From contig CAYPZL010000010.1 of the NCBI GenBank assembly GCA_964415045.1, positions 1 to 54,981 on the forward strand: DNA of 54,981 bases, given 5' to 3'. This document shows positions 32,252 through 40,805 of the stretch, piece after piece. Every line of letters begins with the position of its first letter. The stretch's first letter is position 1. Below the pieces are notes generated by a model. It did no database searches. It saw only the letters and a list, made by a program, of their open reading frames with translations, and was not told the DNA's origin. This stretch comes from CAYPZL01 sp964415045. GTDB taxonomy: Bacteria; Planctomycetota; Phycisphaerae; Sedimentisphaerales; Anaerobacaceae. Both the position numbers and the translations under genes were made by a program.

Positions 32252-35056
32252 GTGATCTATCTGACAGCTTTTTTTCTGTTGGGACAGATGGTCGGCCTCA
32301 GCCCGGCCGCTGTGGACGTGCCGCAATCGCCGGGCGACCTGCGCGTCACCGACCTGCGTTGTGAGTATCAGGTCAATCCGTTGGGCATCGACGTGAAGCG
32401 GCCGCGTCTGAGCTGGAAACTGCAAAGCGAGCAACGCGGAGAGAAACAGACCGCCTACCGGATTCGCGTGGCCGACGTCGATGGCAACAGGCTGTGGGAC
32501 ACGGGCAAAGTCGATTCCGACCGGTCGATTCACATCGAATACGGCGGCCGGCCGCTCTCGTCGCGTCTGCGCTGTACCTGGAAGGTCCGCGTCTGGGACA
32601 AGGAGGGCAACCCTTCGCCGTGGAGCGCTCCGGCCTCGTGGGAGATGGGTCTGCTCGGGCGCGACGATTGGCAGGCGAAATGGATCAACGACGGCAAAGC
32701 CAATCCGACGAAGGACGAGGATTTCTACAAGGAGGACCCCGCCCCGCTGTTTCGCAAGACGTTCGACCTGCCGAAAGCCGCCCGAAAGGCGCGGCTCTAC
32801 ATCACGGGATTAGGCTATTACGAGGCGAGCCTCAACGGGCAGCCGGTCGGCGATCACGCGCTGGACCCGGCCTGGACCGTCTACTCGAAACGCGTCTTCT
32901 ACAGCACGTACGACGTTAGCGAGCTGCTGCGAGACGGAACCAACAGCCTGGCGGTGACGCTGGGCAACGGCTGGTACAACCCCCTGCCCCTGCGTATGTG
33001 GGGACATTTGAATCTGCGTAAGCATCTGACCATCGGCCGGCCTCGATTCATCGCCCAATTGGAGATCGAGCTGGCCGACGGCACGCGCACCACGATCGTC
33101 AGCGACGAAAGCTGGAAAGTCACCGAAGGCCCCATGCGGCGCAACAGCATTTATCTGGGCGAGGTGTACGACGCCCGCAAGGAAATCCGCGATTGGGACC
33201 GGCCGGGTTGCGATGACTCGGACTGGGCGCAGGCCGGAATCGCCCCCGAACCCCTCGGGCGATTGCAGGCCCAGCCGCTGCCACCGATCAAGGTGACGAG
33301 GACGTTGAAGCCGGTCAAAGTCACGGAGCCGAAAGAAGGCACGTTCATCTTCGATATGGGACAGAACTTCGCCGGTTGGGTCAGACTCGCGTTGAATGTC
33401 CCGAGAGGCACGCAGATTACCCTGCGCTACGGCGAGCTGCTTCATAAGGACGGCACACTGAACCCCATGACCAGCGTCTGCGGGCAGATCAAGGGAACGC
33501 GCAAGAACGCCGAGGGCGAGGCGATACCCGTCGGTGGGCCGGGCGCGCCGAAAATCGCCTGGCAGAGCGACACGTACATCGCCCGGGGCGGTGGCCCCGA
33601 GACCTACACGCCGCGGTTCACGTTCCACGCGTTTCGCTACGTGGAGGTCACCGGATACCCCGGCACCCCGCCGACAGACGCTATCGAGGGATTGCGGCTG
33701 AACACGGACGTCACGGAGGTCGGGACGTTCGCCTGCTCCAACGACCAATTCAATCGCATCCAGCAGATGTGCCGCTGGACGTTCCTGAGCAACATGTTCG
33801 CGGTGCAGTCGGACTGTCCCCACCGTGAGCGCTTCGGCTACGGCGGCGACCTGGTTGCGACCTGCGACGCCTTCATGCTGAATCTCGACATGGCCGGCTT
33901 CTACGCCAAGGTCGCGCGCGACTGGCACGATAGCGCCCTCCCGGACGGCATGCTCACGGACACCGCACCGTTCGTCGGCATTCAATACTGCGGCGTCGCC
34001 TGGGCCATGGCCCACCCCCTGCTCCAACTGCAACTCTACAAATATTACGGTGACAGACGGATCATCGAGGATCAATACGCCACGTCCAAACGCTGGCTCG
34101 ATCTCGTCGCCGACCGCAATCAGAATCATATCATTGAGAAGGGTCTCAGCGACCACGAGGCGCTGGTCCGCGCCCCGGCTCCGGAGATGGTGACACCGCT
34201 GTATTGCGAAAGCGCGCGCCTGCTTGCCCAATTAGCCCGAATCCTCGGCAAGGACGACGACGCGCAGACCTGCGCCGACCGGGCCGGAGCTATCAAACGG
34301 GCGTACCAGGAAAAGTTTCCCCCAACCGAGGCGGGCCGCGTCCCGCCGGGGACGCAGGCCAGTCAGTCCTTTGCCCTGCATCTCGATATGCTCGACGAAG
34401 GCCGGCGAGAGGCGGCTTTGCAGTATCTGCTCGACGACATTCGCACGCGCAACGAGGGACGTCTGACCACCGGCATTTTCGGCACGCGCTACCTGCTTGA
34501 GGTCCTCTCGCGGGCCGGTCACGCCGGCGCAGCCTATGACATCGTGAACCGTCGTGACTTTCCGGGCTGGGGACATATGCTGGCCAACGGCGCGACGACC
34601 CTGTGGGAGCATTGGGCCCTGAGCGAAAACACCTTCTCTCACAACCATCCCATGTTCGGTTCGGTCAGCCAATGGTTCTTCAACTGGCTGGGCGGTATTC
34701 AGGCCCATCCCCAGGCCGTCGGTTTCGATCGCATCATCATCCGCCCCCAGGTCGTCGGCGATTTGAAATGGGTCCGCTGCCGGTACGATTCGATTCGAGG
34801 TCCCATCGCGAGCGACTGGCGTCTCGACGGCGACAGGCTGCATCTGAATGTAACGATTCCCGCCGGCACCACGGCGCTCGTCTATATCCCCGCCACAAAA
34901 GCCGCAGAAGTTACCGAGTCAAACGTGCCGGTCGCCGAAGCACCCGGTGTACGTTTGCTCGGCAAGGAAAACGGCGCGCTGGTTTTTGAAATTCAGTCCG
35001 GGCGTTACGCGTTTTCTGGCAAAGCCAGGTCCGCCATGGTATCATTGGAACGGTAG
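32252..35056 (+). CDS. GH78 alpha-L-rhamnosidase (first copy)
   Basis: The 934-residue secreted enzyme starts with a signal peptide (VIYLTAFFLLGQMVGLSPA). Domains in order: an N-terminal Fn3-like region (DLRCEYQVNPLGIDVKRPRLSWKL), a beta domain (KARLYITGLGYYEASLNGQPVGDH), a second beta domain (GTFIFDMGQNFAGWVRL), a six-hairpin catalytic barrel and a C-terminal beta domain. The catalytic segment DCPHRERFGYGGD keeps D521, E526 and D533 of GH78. GTG at 32252 has CGGAGGA nine bases upstream and starts directly with the signal; ATG at 32129 would add 41 polar residues. It hydrolyses terminal alpha-L-rhamnose from glycans such as pectin or ulvan-like polymers. Confidence 0.93.
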   Translation: MIYLTAFFLLGQMVGLSPAAVDVPQSPGDLRVTDLRCEYQVNPLGIDVKRPRLSWKLQSEQRGEKQTAYRIRVADVDGNRLWDTGKVDSDRSIHIEYGGRPLSSRLRCTWKVRVWDKEGNPSPWSAPASWEMGLLGRDDWQAKWINDGKANPTKDEDFYKEDPAPLFRKTFDLPKAARKARLYITGLGYYEASLNGQPVGDHALDPAWTVYSKRVFYSTYDVSELLRDGTNSLAVTLGNGWYNPLPLRMWGHLNLRKHLTIGRPRFIAQLEIELADGTRTTIVSDESWKVTEGPMRRNSIYLGEVYDARKEIRDWDRPGCDDSDWAQAGIAPEPLGRLQAQPLPPIKVTRTLKPVKVTEPKEGTFIFDMGQNFAGWVRLALNVPRGTQITLRYGELLHKDGTLNPMTSVCGQIKGTRKNAEGEAIPVGGPGAPKIAWQSDTYIARGGGPETYTPRFTFHAFRYVEVTGYPGTPPTDAIEGLRLNTDVTEVGTFACSNDQFNRIQQMCRWTFLSNMFAVQSDCPHRERFGYGGDLVATCDAFMLNLDMAGFYAKVARDWHDSALPDGMLTDTAPFVGIQYCGVAWAMAHPLLQLQLYKYYGDRRIIEDQYATSKRWLDLVADRNQNHIIEKGLSDHEALVRAPAPEMVTPLYCESARLLAQLARILGKDDDAQTCADRAGAIKRAYQEKFPPTEAGRVPPGTQASQSFALHLDMLDEGRREAALQYLLDDIRTRNEGRLTTGIFGTRYLLEVLSRAGHAGAAYDIVNRRDFPGWGHMLANGATTLWEHWALSENTFSHNHPMFGSVSQWFFNWLGGIQAHPQAVGFDRIIIRPQVVGDLKWVRCRYDSIRGPIASDWRLDGDRLHLNVTIPAGTTALVYIPATKAAEVTESNVPVAEAPGVRLLGKENGALVFEIQSGRYAFSGKARSAMVSLER

Positions 35057-35058
35057 TC

Positions 35059-35129
35059 GTAGGGTGGGTCCTTGACCCACGCCTTTGTGCGCGCGACGGC
35101 TTCACGCGTGGGTTGAGAACCCACCCTAC
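35059..35129. repeat. Palindromic repeat between the two GH78 genes
   Basis: GTAGGGTGGG (35059-35068) and CCCACCCTAC (35120-35129) form perfect ends. Inner words GACCCACGC and GCGTGGGTT also pair. A related copy lies at 42115-42180 ahead of the MoxR gene. Confidence 0.75.
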
Positions 35130-35213
35130 CGTGCTGCCGTTTCTGTCAAAGGTGGCGCGCCGCTCGAACGGCCGTTGGCAATTCGCTTCCGGCAAGTATG
35201 GAGGAGTAGGAAA

Positions 35214-37925
35214 ATGACTCGGCTAACAATCATCTTCCTGGTGCACACGGTGATGATTTCGACGGCGACGGCAGGCCTGCCCACGCCCAGGGGCGGCGTG
35301 CGGGTCGCGGACCTGCGCTGCGAATATCTTCGTGACCCGATCGGCATCGACGCGGAGCGACCCCGTCTGAGCTGGAAGCTCGAATCGCGCCGGCGCGGAC
35401 AGAAGCAGACCGCCTATCAGATCCTGGTCGCCGGCGACAGAGAGACCCTGGACGACGACCGGGCCGACCTTTGGGACACGGGCAAGGTCGATTCCGAGCA
35501 GTCCATCCACATCGAGTACGACGGCAGGGAGCTTGCCTCGCGGACGCGTTGCTACTGGAAGGTTCGCATCTGGGACAAGGATGGCAAACCGAGTGCGTTC
35601 AGCGACGTGGCCGTATGGGAAATGGGCCTGCTGACCCCGGGCGACTGGGAAGCGCGGTGGATCAGCGCGGCGGGGCCGGATGACAACTCGGCGCAACCGG
35701 CGCCGCTGTTTCGCAAGTCATTTCTCTTCACGAAACGCCCGCAGCAGGCGCGCGTCTACATCTGCGGCCTCGGCTATTACGAGCTGCGTCTCAACGGGGA
35801 GAAGGTCGGCGACCACGTCCTCGATCCGGCCTTTACCCGCTACGACCGGCGCGTCCTTTACACCACGTACGATGTCACCGACCAGCTTCAGAAAGGCTGG
35901 AACGCCCTGGGCGTGATCCTGGGCAACGGATGGTACAACATGCACACCCGCGCCGTCTGGAACTTCGACAAGGCCCCCTGGCGCGACCGGCCCGTGCTGC
36001 TGTGTCAGCTTGAGGTCACGTTTGCCGATGGCACGAAGAGAACCATCGCCACGGACGGCACGTGGCACGTCTCAACGGGCCCCATCGTGTTCGACAGTAT
36101 CCGCAACGGGGAGATCTACGACGCGCGGCGGGAAAAAGAAGGCTGGGACACGGTCGAATGCAACGACGCCGACTGGCCGCTCGCAGTGATCGACGCCGGG
36201 CCGAAAGGCAGGCTCCAGGCCCAGATGATGCCTCCGATCAAGGTCACGCAGACGATCGAGCCGGTGAAGGTGACCGAGCCCCACCCCGGCGTCTACGTCT
36301 TCGACATGGGGCAGAACATGGCGGGCCGGGCCCGGCTGAAGGTGTCCGGTCCGGCCGGTACGAAGATCGTCATGAAGTACGGCGAGCGCCTCCATGAGAA
36401 CGGCACCGTCGATCAGAAGGAGATCGGCCAGCACATCAAGTCCGGCCAACCGCAGACCGACACCTACATCCTCAAGGGCGAGGGCACGGAAACCTGGGAG
36501 CCGCGTTTCGTCTACCATGGCTTCCAATACGTCGAGGTGACGGGCCTGCCCGGCAAGCCCGACCGCGCCACGCTGCGAGGCCGGGTCGTTCACACCGCTT
36601 TCGAGAAGGCCGGAACCTTCGCATGTTCCAACGAGTTGTTCAACCGAATTCAGAAAAACACGCTCTGGTCCTACGTCAGCAATTTCCACGGCTACCCCAC
36701 GGACTGCCCGCACCGCGAGAAAAACGGCTGGACGGGCGACGCCCACTTGGCCGCTGAGACCGGGCTCTACAATTTCCATTCGGCCTCGGCCTACGCCAAG
36801 TGGATGGGCGACTTCAAGGACGAGCAGCGCGACAGCGGCGAGCTGCCCGGCATCGTTCCCACCAGCGGCTGGGGCTATCACTGGGGCAACGGGCCGGCCT
36901 GGGACAGCGCCTACGTCCTGATCCCCTGGTACCTGTACCTGTATTGCGGCGACACCGGCATCCTGGCCGAACACTACGACCGGCTCAAACGCTACGTGGA
37001 CTACCTCACGACCAAAGCCGAGGACCACATCGTCTCCATCGGCCTGGGCGACTGGGCGCCGGCCAAATCGAAGACCCCGGAGAAAGTCACCTCCACGGGC
37101 TACTACTATCGCGACGCCCTCATCGTCTCGCAGATCGCCCGGCTTCTCGGCAAGAGCGACGATGCACGGAAGTACGGCGAACTGGCCCTGCGAATTCGAG
37201 GCGCGTTCAACAGGGCGTTCTACAACGCCGAGACGGGTCTCTACGATGGGGGCACGCAGACGGCGCTGAGCTGCGCGCTGTATCACGGGCTGGTCCCGCC
37301 GCAGGAGCGGGAAAAGGTCGTCCGCAATCTCGTGGCCATGATCGAGAAGAACGACGGACATCTCGACGCCGGCATCCTGGGGACCAAGTACCTCATCGAT
37401 TCCCTGACCGCGTACGGCCGGGCCGACGTCGTCTACGAAATGGCCACCCGCACGACCTATCCGAGCTGGGGACGCTGGCTCGAACAAGGAGCGACCACGC
37501 TCTGGGAGCAGTGGGATGGCAACGCCTCCCGCAATCACATCATGTTTGGACACATCAGCGCCTGGTTCTACCAGGCGCTGGCGGGCATCCGGCTGGATCC
37601 CGAATCGGTCGCTTTCAAGCGCATCGTCATCAAGCCGCAACTGTTGGGCGACATCGAATGGGTCAAGGCCGAGCACGAATCCATGTACGGCGCCATCAAG
37701 AGCGCGTGGCGGATTCGAGGCGACAAGTTTCGTCTGCAAGTGACGATACCGCCCAACACCACCGCGACCGTCTATGTCCCCTGCGATAAACAGACGTTCG
37801 TCACGGAAGGGCCCGATTATATCCACTCGGGCGAGCACGTCCGCTTCCTCCGGCTGGAAGGCGACTACGTCGTATTCGACGTCGGATCGGGAACCTACGA
37901 ATTCACTTCGATGCTGCCGCAATAA
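35214..37925 (+). CDS. GH78 alpha-L-rhamnosidase (second copy)
   Basis: The 903-residue protein has a signal peptide (MTRLTIIFLVHTVMISTATAG) and the same domain order as the upstream gene: DLRCEYLRDPIGIDAERPRLSWKL, ARVYICGLGYYELRLNGEKVGDH, VYVFDMGQNMAGRARL, then the catalytic barrel. The active segment DCPHREKNGWTGD carries D497, E502 and D509 in the spacing of characterised GH78 enzymes. A GGAGGA site precedes the ATG. The two enzymes are paralogues but clearly diverged, so they probably act on different rhamnosyl linkages. The short palindrome between them may terminate or process the transcript. Confidence 0.95.
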   Translation: MTRLTIIFLVHTVMISTATAGLPTPRGGVRVADLRCEYLRDPIGIDAERPRLSWKLESRRRGQKQTAYQILVAGDRETLDDDRADLWDTGKVDSEQSIHIEYDGRELASRTRCYWKVRIWDKDGKPSAFSDVAVWEMGLLTPGDWEARWISAAGPDDNSAQPAPLFRKSFLFTKRPQQARVYICGLGYYELRLNGEKVGDHVLDPAFTRYDRRVLYTTYDVTDQLQKGWNALGVILGNGWYNMHTRAVWNFDKAPWRDRPVLLCQLEVTFADGTKRTIATDGTWHVSTGPIVFDSIRNGEIYDARREKEGWDTVECNDADWPLAVIDAGPKGRLQAQMMPPIKVTQTIEPVKVTEPHPGVYVFDMGQNMAGRARLKVSGPAGTKIVMKYGERLHENGTVDQKEIGQHIKSGQPQTDTYILKGEGTETWEPRFVYHGFQYVEVTGLPGKPDRATLRGRVVHTAFEKAGTFACSNELFNRIQKNTLWSYVSNFHGYPTDCPHREKNGWTGDAHLAAETGLYNFHSASAYAKWMGDFKDEQRDSGELPGIVPTSGWGYHWGNGPAWDSAYVLIPWYLYLYCGDTGILAEHYDRLKRYVDYLTTKAEDHIVSIGLGDWAPAKSKTPEKVTSTGYYYRDALIVSQIARLLGKSDDARKYGELALRIRGAFNRAFYNAETGLYDGGTQTALSCALYHGLVPPQEREKVVRNLVAMIEKNDGHLDAGILGTKYLIDSLTAYGRADVVYEMATRTTYPSWGRWLEQGATTLWEQWDGNASRNHIMFGHISAWFYQALAGIRLDPESVAFKRIVIKPQLLGDIEWVKAEHESMYGAIKSAWRIRGDKFRLQVTIPPNTTATVYVPCDKQTFVTEGPDYIHSGEHVRFLRLEGDYVVFDVGSGTYEFTSMLPQ

Positions 37926-37974
37926 CGAAGACGCGCTAAAATGGAAATGCAACGCTGTTGTTGAGGGACTGAAC

Positions 37975-39522
37975 ATGAACGCGACAATAGCTCGGCGTGG
38001 CGCCGTTTTGTCTCTTCTTCTCGGTTCCGCGATCTGTCTGCACGCGGCCCCGAACGACAACTCCGCCCTCGGCATCAACATCGGCGGCGTGACCTACTGG
38101 TCTTCGGAGATCGTGTTCGTGGACCTGTTCAACCATTCGCAGACGTTCAAGAGCCAGGCGCCGGGCAAGAGTTACGGCCGGGGCGGCCCGCTCGATCTCG
38201 ACGAGAACGGCTGGGTCCGTTCGCTGCGCGGCGGCGGGCACTGCGCCGATTCGATCATCCTGAGCCGGCCCCGGCTCGGCTATCCCGCCGGCGTCTACAC
38301 CTGCCTCTACGATGGGCAAGGCAAGATCGAATTCGCTTACGGCGCCGAGGTCGTCGAGAAAAAGCCGGGACGCGTGCGCGTCAAGGTTGGGTCCGGGCAA
38401 AACATCCTGACCCTGAAGATCAGCGAAACCGAGCCTGCCGACCCCGTCAGGAACATCCGCTTCATTCTCCCCGGCTTCGAGGACACGTGCGAAGAGCAGC
38501 CCTTCCATCCGGACTTCCTCAAGCGCTGGGAGAAATTCAAGGTCCTGCGTTTCATGGATTTGCAGCGAACCAACAACTCCAGGCAGATGCATTGGTCCGA
38601 CCGCCCCACCGCCGGGATGCAGACCCAGGGCAGCGACGCGGGCGTGGCGCTGGAATACCTGATCGAGCTGGCCAACACGCTCGACGCCGACCCGTGGTTT
38701 TGCATGCCGCACCTTGCAACGGACGACTACATCCGCAATTTCGCCCGGATGGCCAGGGCCCGGCTCAAACCCGAACTCAAGATCTACCTCGAATACTCCA
38801 ACGAGTGCTGGAACGGCATCTTCGGCCAGGCCCGTTACTGCCGCGAGAAGGGTAAGGAGCTGGGCCTCAGCGACAACGATTATCAGGCGCAACTGCGCTA
38901 CTACTCGAAGCGCGCCATCGAGATCTTCGCGATCTGGGAGCAGGTTTTCGGCGGCGCCGACCGGCTGGTCCGCGTCCTGGCCGCCCAGAGCGCCAATCCC
39001 TGGACCAGCGAGCAGGTGATGGACTTCGAAGACGCTTACAAGCATGCCGACGCGCTCGGCATCGCGCCGTACTTCGGCAACGCGCTCGGCGACCCCAGAA
39101 CGCAGGACGAGGTCGCACAAATGACCGTGGAACAGGTGCTTGACAAGTGCGCCGAGTACATCGAGAAGAACAACGAGACCATCGCCCGGCAGGCGCGTTT
39201 GGCGAGAGAACGCGACCTGCGCCTCGTCGCCTACGAGGCGGGCCAGCATCTCGTCGGGCACGGCGGCGCCGAGAACAACGAGAAGCTGATGAACCTCTTC
39301 CACGCCGCCAACCGGCACCCGCGCATGGGCCGGCTCTACCTCGACTACCTCGCCGGCTGGAAACAAAACGGCGGCACCCTGGCCGCGATCTTCTCCTCCA
39401 TGGGCCGCTACTCCAAATGGGGCTCCTGGGGCCTGATGGAATACCACGGCCAGCGGCCCGCCGAGGCGCCCAAATACCAGGCCGTCCTCCAGTTCCTCGA
39501 CGCCAATCCCCAATGGTGGTAA
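37975..39522 (+). CDS. Secreted glycosidase-like protein with clan-A-type glutamates
   Basis: The 515-residue protein has a signal peptide (about 1-24). An N-terminal beta region (about 25-165) begins GINIGGVTYWSSEIVFVDLFNHS. A barrel-like region follows with FKVLRFMDLQRTNN, DPWFCMPHLATDDYI, LKIYLEYSNECWNGIF (E277 in an Asn-Glu pair), DALGIAPYFGNALGD and LRLVAYEAGQHL (E421). In clan A glycosidases the acid/base is the Glu of an NE motif and the nucleophile a later strand-end Glu; both fit here. I cannot name a GH family. The ATG is supported by GAGGGACT and by the signal. It may be cotranscribed with the rhamnosidases. Confidence 0.7.
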   Translation: MNATIARRGAVLSLLLGSAICLHAAPNDNSALGINIGGVTYWSSEIVFVDLFNHSQTFKSQAPGKSYGRGGPLDLDENGWVRSLRGGGHCADSIILSRPRLGYPAGVYTCLYDGQGKIEFAYGAEVVEKKPGRVRVKVGSGQNILTLKISETEPADPVRNIRFILPGFEDTCEEQPFHPDFLKRWEKFKVLRFMDLQRTNNSRQMHWSDRPTAGMQTQGSDAGVALEYLIELANTLDADPWFCMPHLATDDYIRNFARMARARLKPELKIYLEYSNECWNGIFGQARYCREKGKELGLSDNDYQAQLRYYSKRAIEIFAIWEQVFGGADRLVRVLAAQSANPWTSEQVMDFEDAYKHADALGIAPYFGNALGDPRTQDEVAQMTVEQVLDKCAEYIEKNNETIARQARLARERDLRLVAYEAGQHLVGHGGAENNEKLMNLFHAANRHPRMGRLYLDYLAGWKQNGGTLAAIFSSMGRYSKWGSWGLMEYHGQRPAEAPKYQAVLQFLDANPQWW

Positions 39523-39726
39523 CCCCCGCGCCACCGGCCCGCCAAATTCCTTTGCGACGTGGTAACCCCGGACAGGCCCTGTCTGTCGAGATGCATGGCG
39601 GATGTCGTCCGTTAGGCGTCACACCATTTGCGTTACCATTCAAAGCGCAGAAATCATCTGGCCGTATGGTAACTATTGACTCGGGTTACCATACAACATA
39701 AGATTATGTAGCAATAGCATGGTAAC
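39518..39726 (+). promoter_or_regulatory. Promoter with palindromic operator and cluster of GGTAAC motifs
   Basis: GGTAAC or its complement occurs at 39518, 39561, 39632, 39668, 39685 and 39721, six times in about 210 bases. Four are extended to ATGGTAAC. TATGGTAAC (39665-39673) and GTTACCATA (39685-39693) form a perfect 9+9 palindrome with an 11-base spacer. It overlaps a promoter: TTGACT (39676-39681), 17 bases, TAAGAT (39699-39704). A protein bound there would block the -35 region and spacer. Transcription would start near 39711, 40 bases before the small-protein ATG at 39751. The rest of 39523-39750 is non-coding. Confidence 0.6.
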
Positions 39727-39750
39727 TCCTTGTCCGCGTGGGAGGCGCCG

Positions 39751-40068
39751 ATGAGAGTCATAAAAAGCGTTCTCAAAGAAGAACTCGCCAACTCTCTGGC
39801 CATGAAGGAGAGCTATGAGAGAGAGCTGGCCAAGCTGCCCAAAGGCAGTCTCGTCAAGAAGACCATCAAGGGCCACGAGTATTACTACCTCCAGGTTCGC
39901 GAAAAGGGGAAGGTGAGATTCCTCTACAAAGGCAAGCTCACGGACGAAGAGATTGAGACATACGAGCAAGCCAAGCAATACCGGGCCAAATACCGCACAC
40001 TCCTGTCCGAGGTGAAAAAGCAGATCAAATTCTTGAGGACTGCCTTGCGTGGAAAAGAGTCAGTATGA
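39751..40068 (+). CDS. Small coiled-coil protein, partner of the nucleotidyltransferase
   Basis: The 105-residue, strongly basic protein has an N-terminal helix (ELANSLAMKESYERELAKLPKGS), a central beta hairpin (LVKKTIKGHEYYYLQVREKGKVRFLYKGKL) and a C-terminal helix (EEIETYEQAKQYRAKYRTLLSEVKKQIKFLRTAL). The pattern resembles DUF6788-type small proteins. GGGAGG precedes the ATG. It overlaps the next gene by 20 bases, so both are made together. The Lys-rich, helical character would allow nucleic-acid binding and autoregulation, but this is not shown. Confidence 0.7.
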   Translation: MRVIKSVLKEELANSLAMKESYERELAKLPKGSLVKKTIKGHEYYYLQVREKGKVRFLYKGKLTDEEIETYEQAKQYRAKYRTLLSEVKKQIKFLRTALRGKESV

Positions 40069-40732
40069 ACTCTGCCTTGAAGTCCTGAGGCGACTGGACC
40101 GGATCGGTGTCCTGAAACACGTGGTCCTGGTCGGCAGTTGGTGCACATGGCTGTATCGGGACTATTTCGCCTCCCAGGCGTATGCTCCATCTCTCAAGAC
40201 GCGCGACATTGACTTGCTCCTTCCGAGGCCGACAGAAATCAAGTCGCGTGCGGACGTAGCGGACTTGCTGAGAGACCTTGGTTTTGTTGTCGGCTTCACC
40301 GGTCGAGGAGGCTACATCCGACTGGAGCACCCGCAACTCATCATTGAATTTCTGGTCCCGGAGAAAGGCCGGCCATCGGAGAAGCCTTATCCCTTGCCCA
40401 ACCTGGGATTGAACGCACAGGCGTTGAGATTTCTGGATTTCCTCGCGCAGAATACGATTGCGGCCAAACTCAAGGAGATCACAGTGACATTGCCTCATCC
40501 CGCGCACTTCGCATTGCACAAGCTACTTGTTCTCAGCCGAAGACCAACGCCGGAGAAGCAGAGGAAGGACAAAGCGGCTGCCCTACGAATCCTGCAAGCC
40601 CTCATTGGCAAAGGTGAAGAAGATCTCATCAGGCGAGCATTCAATCGCATGCCTCAAGGATGGCAAGCGAAAGTGAAGGCACAACTCAGGGACCCTCTCG
40701 AAAGAAGAGTACTGGCCGTTCTTGAGCAATAA
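40049..40732 (+). CDS. Nucleotidyltransferase-fold protein (NTP_transf_8-like), possible toxin
   Basis: The 227-residue protein carries the minimal nucleotidyltransferase motif VLVGSWCTWLYRDYF...TRDIDLLLPR: Gly29-Ser30 and Asp53-X-Asp55. A helical C-terminal part follows (LHKLLVLSRRPTPEKQRKDKAAALRILQALI). Such proteins transfer NMP groups to tRNA, protein or drugs and include AbiEii/MenT toxins. The start is GTG at 40049 inside the upstream gene. A two-gene operon with operator-like palindrome and translational overlap resembles a toxin-antitoxin unit. Function is an inference. Confidence 0.75.
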   Translation: MEKSQYELCLEVLRRLDRIGVLKHVVLVGSWCTWLYRDYFASQAYAPSLKTRDIDLLLPRPTEIKSRADVADLLRDLGFVVGFTGRGGYIRLEHPQLIIEFLVPEKGRPSEKPYPLPNLGLNAQALRFLDFLAQNTIAAKLKEITVTLPHPAHFALHKLLVLSRRPTPEKQRKDKAAALRILQALIGKGEEDLIRRAFNRMPQGWQAKVKAQLRDPLERRVLAVLEQ

Positions 40733-40769
40733 CCACAAGTGCGGCGCGGGTGCCACCGGGTTGTCAGGG

Positions 40770-40797
40770 TTGATTTGGGACCGCCCTATGGTATACT
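40770..40797 (+). promoter_or_regulatory. Promoter giving a nearly leaderless M20 peptidase transcript
   Basis: TTGATT (40770-40775) and TATACT (40792-40797) are 16 bases apart. The ATG at 40806 lies 9 bases after the end of the -10 box, so the predicted RNA start falls at or just before the start codon. Confidence 0.45.
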
Positions 40798-40805
40798 CGC
40801 CTGCC

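Noticed and set aside
36072..38081. 669-codon minus-strand frame opposite the second rhamnosidase
   Set aside because: The sense strand codes for a complete GH78 enzyme with catalytic residues; the antisense translation has no family pattern.
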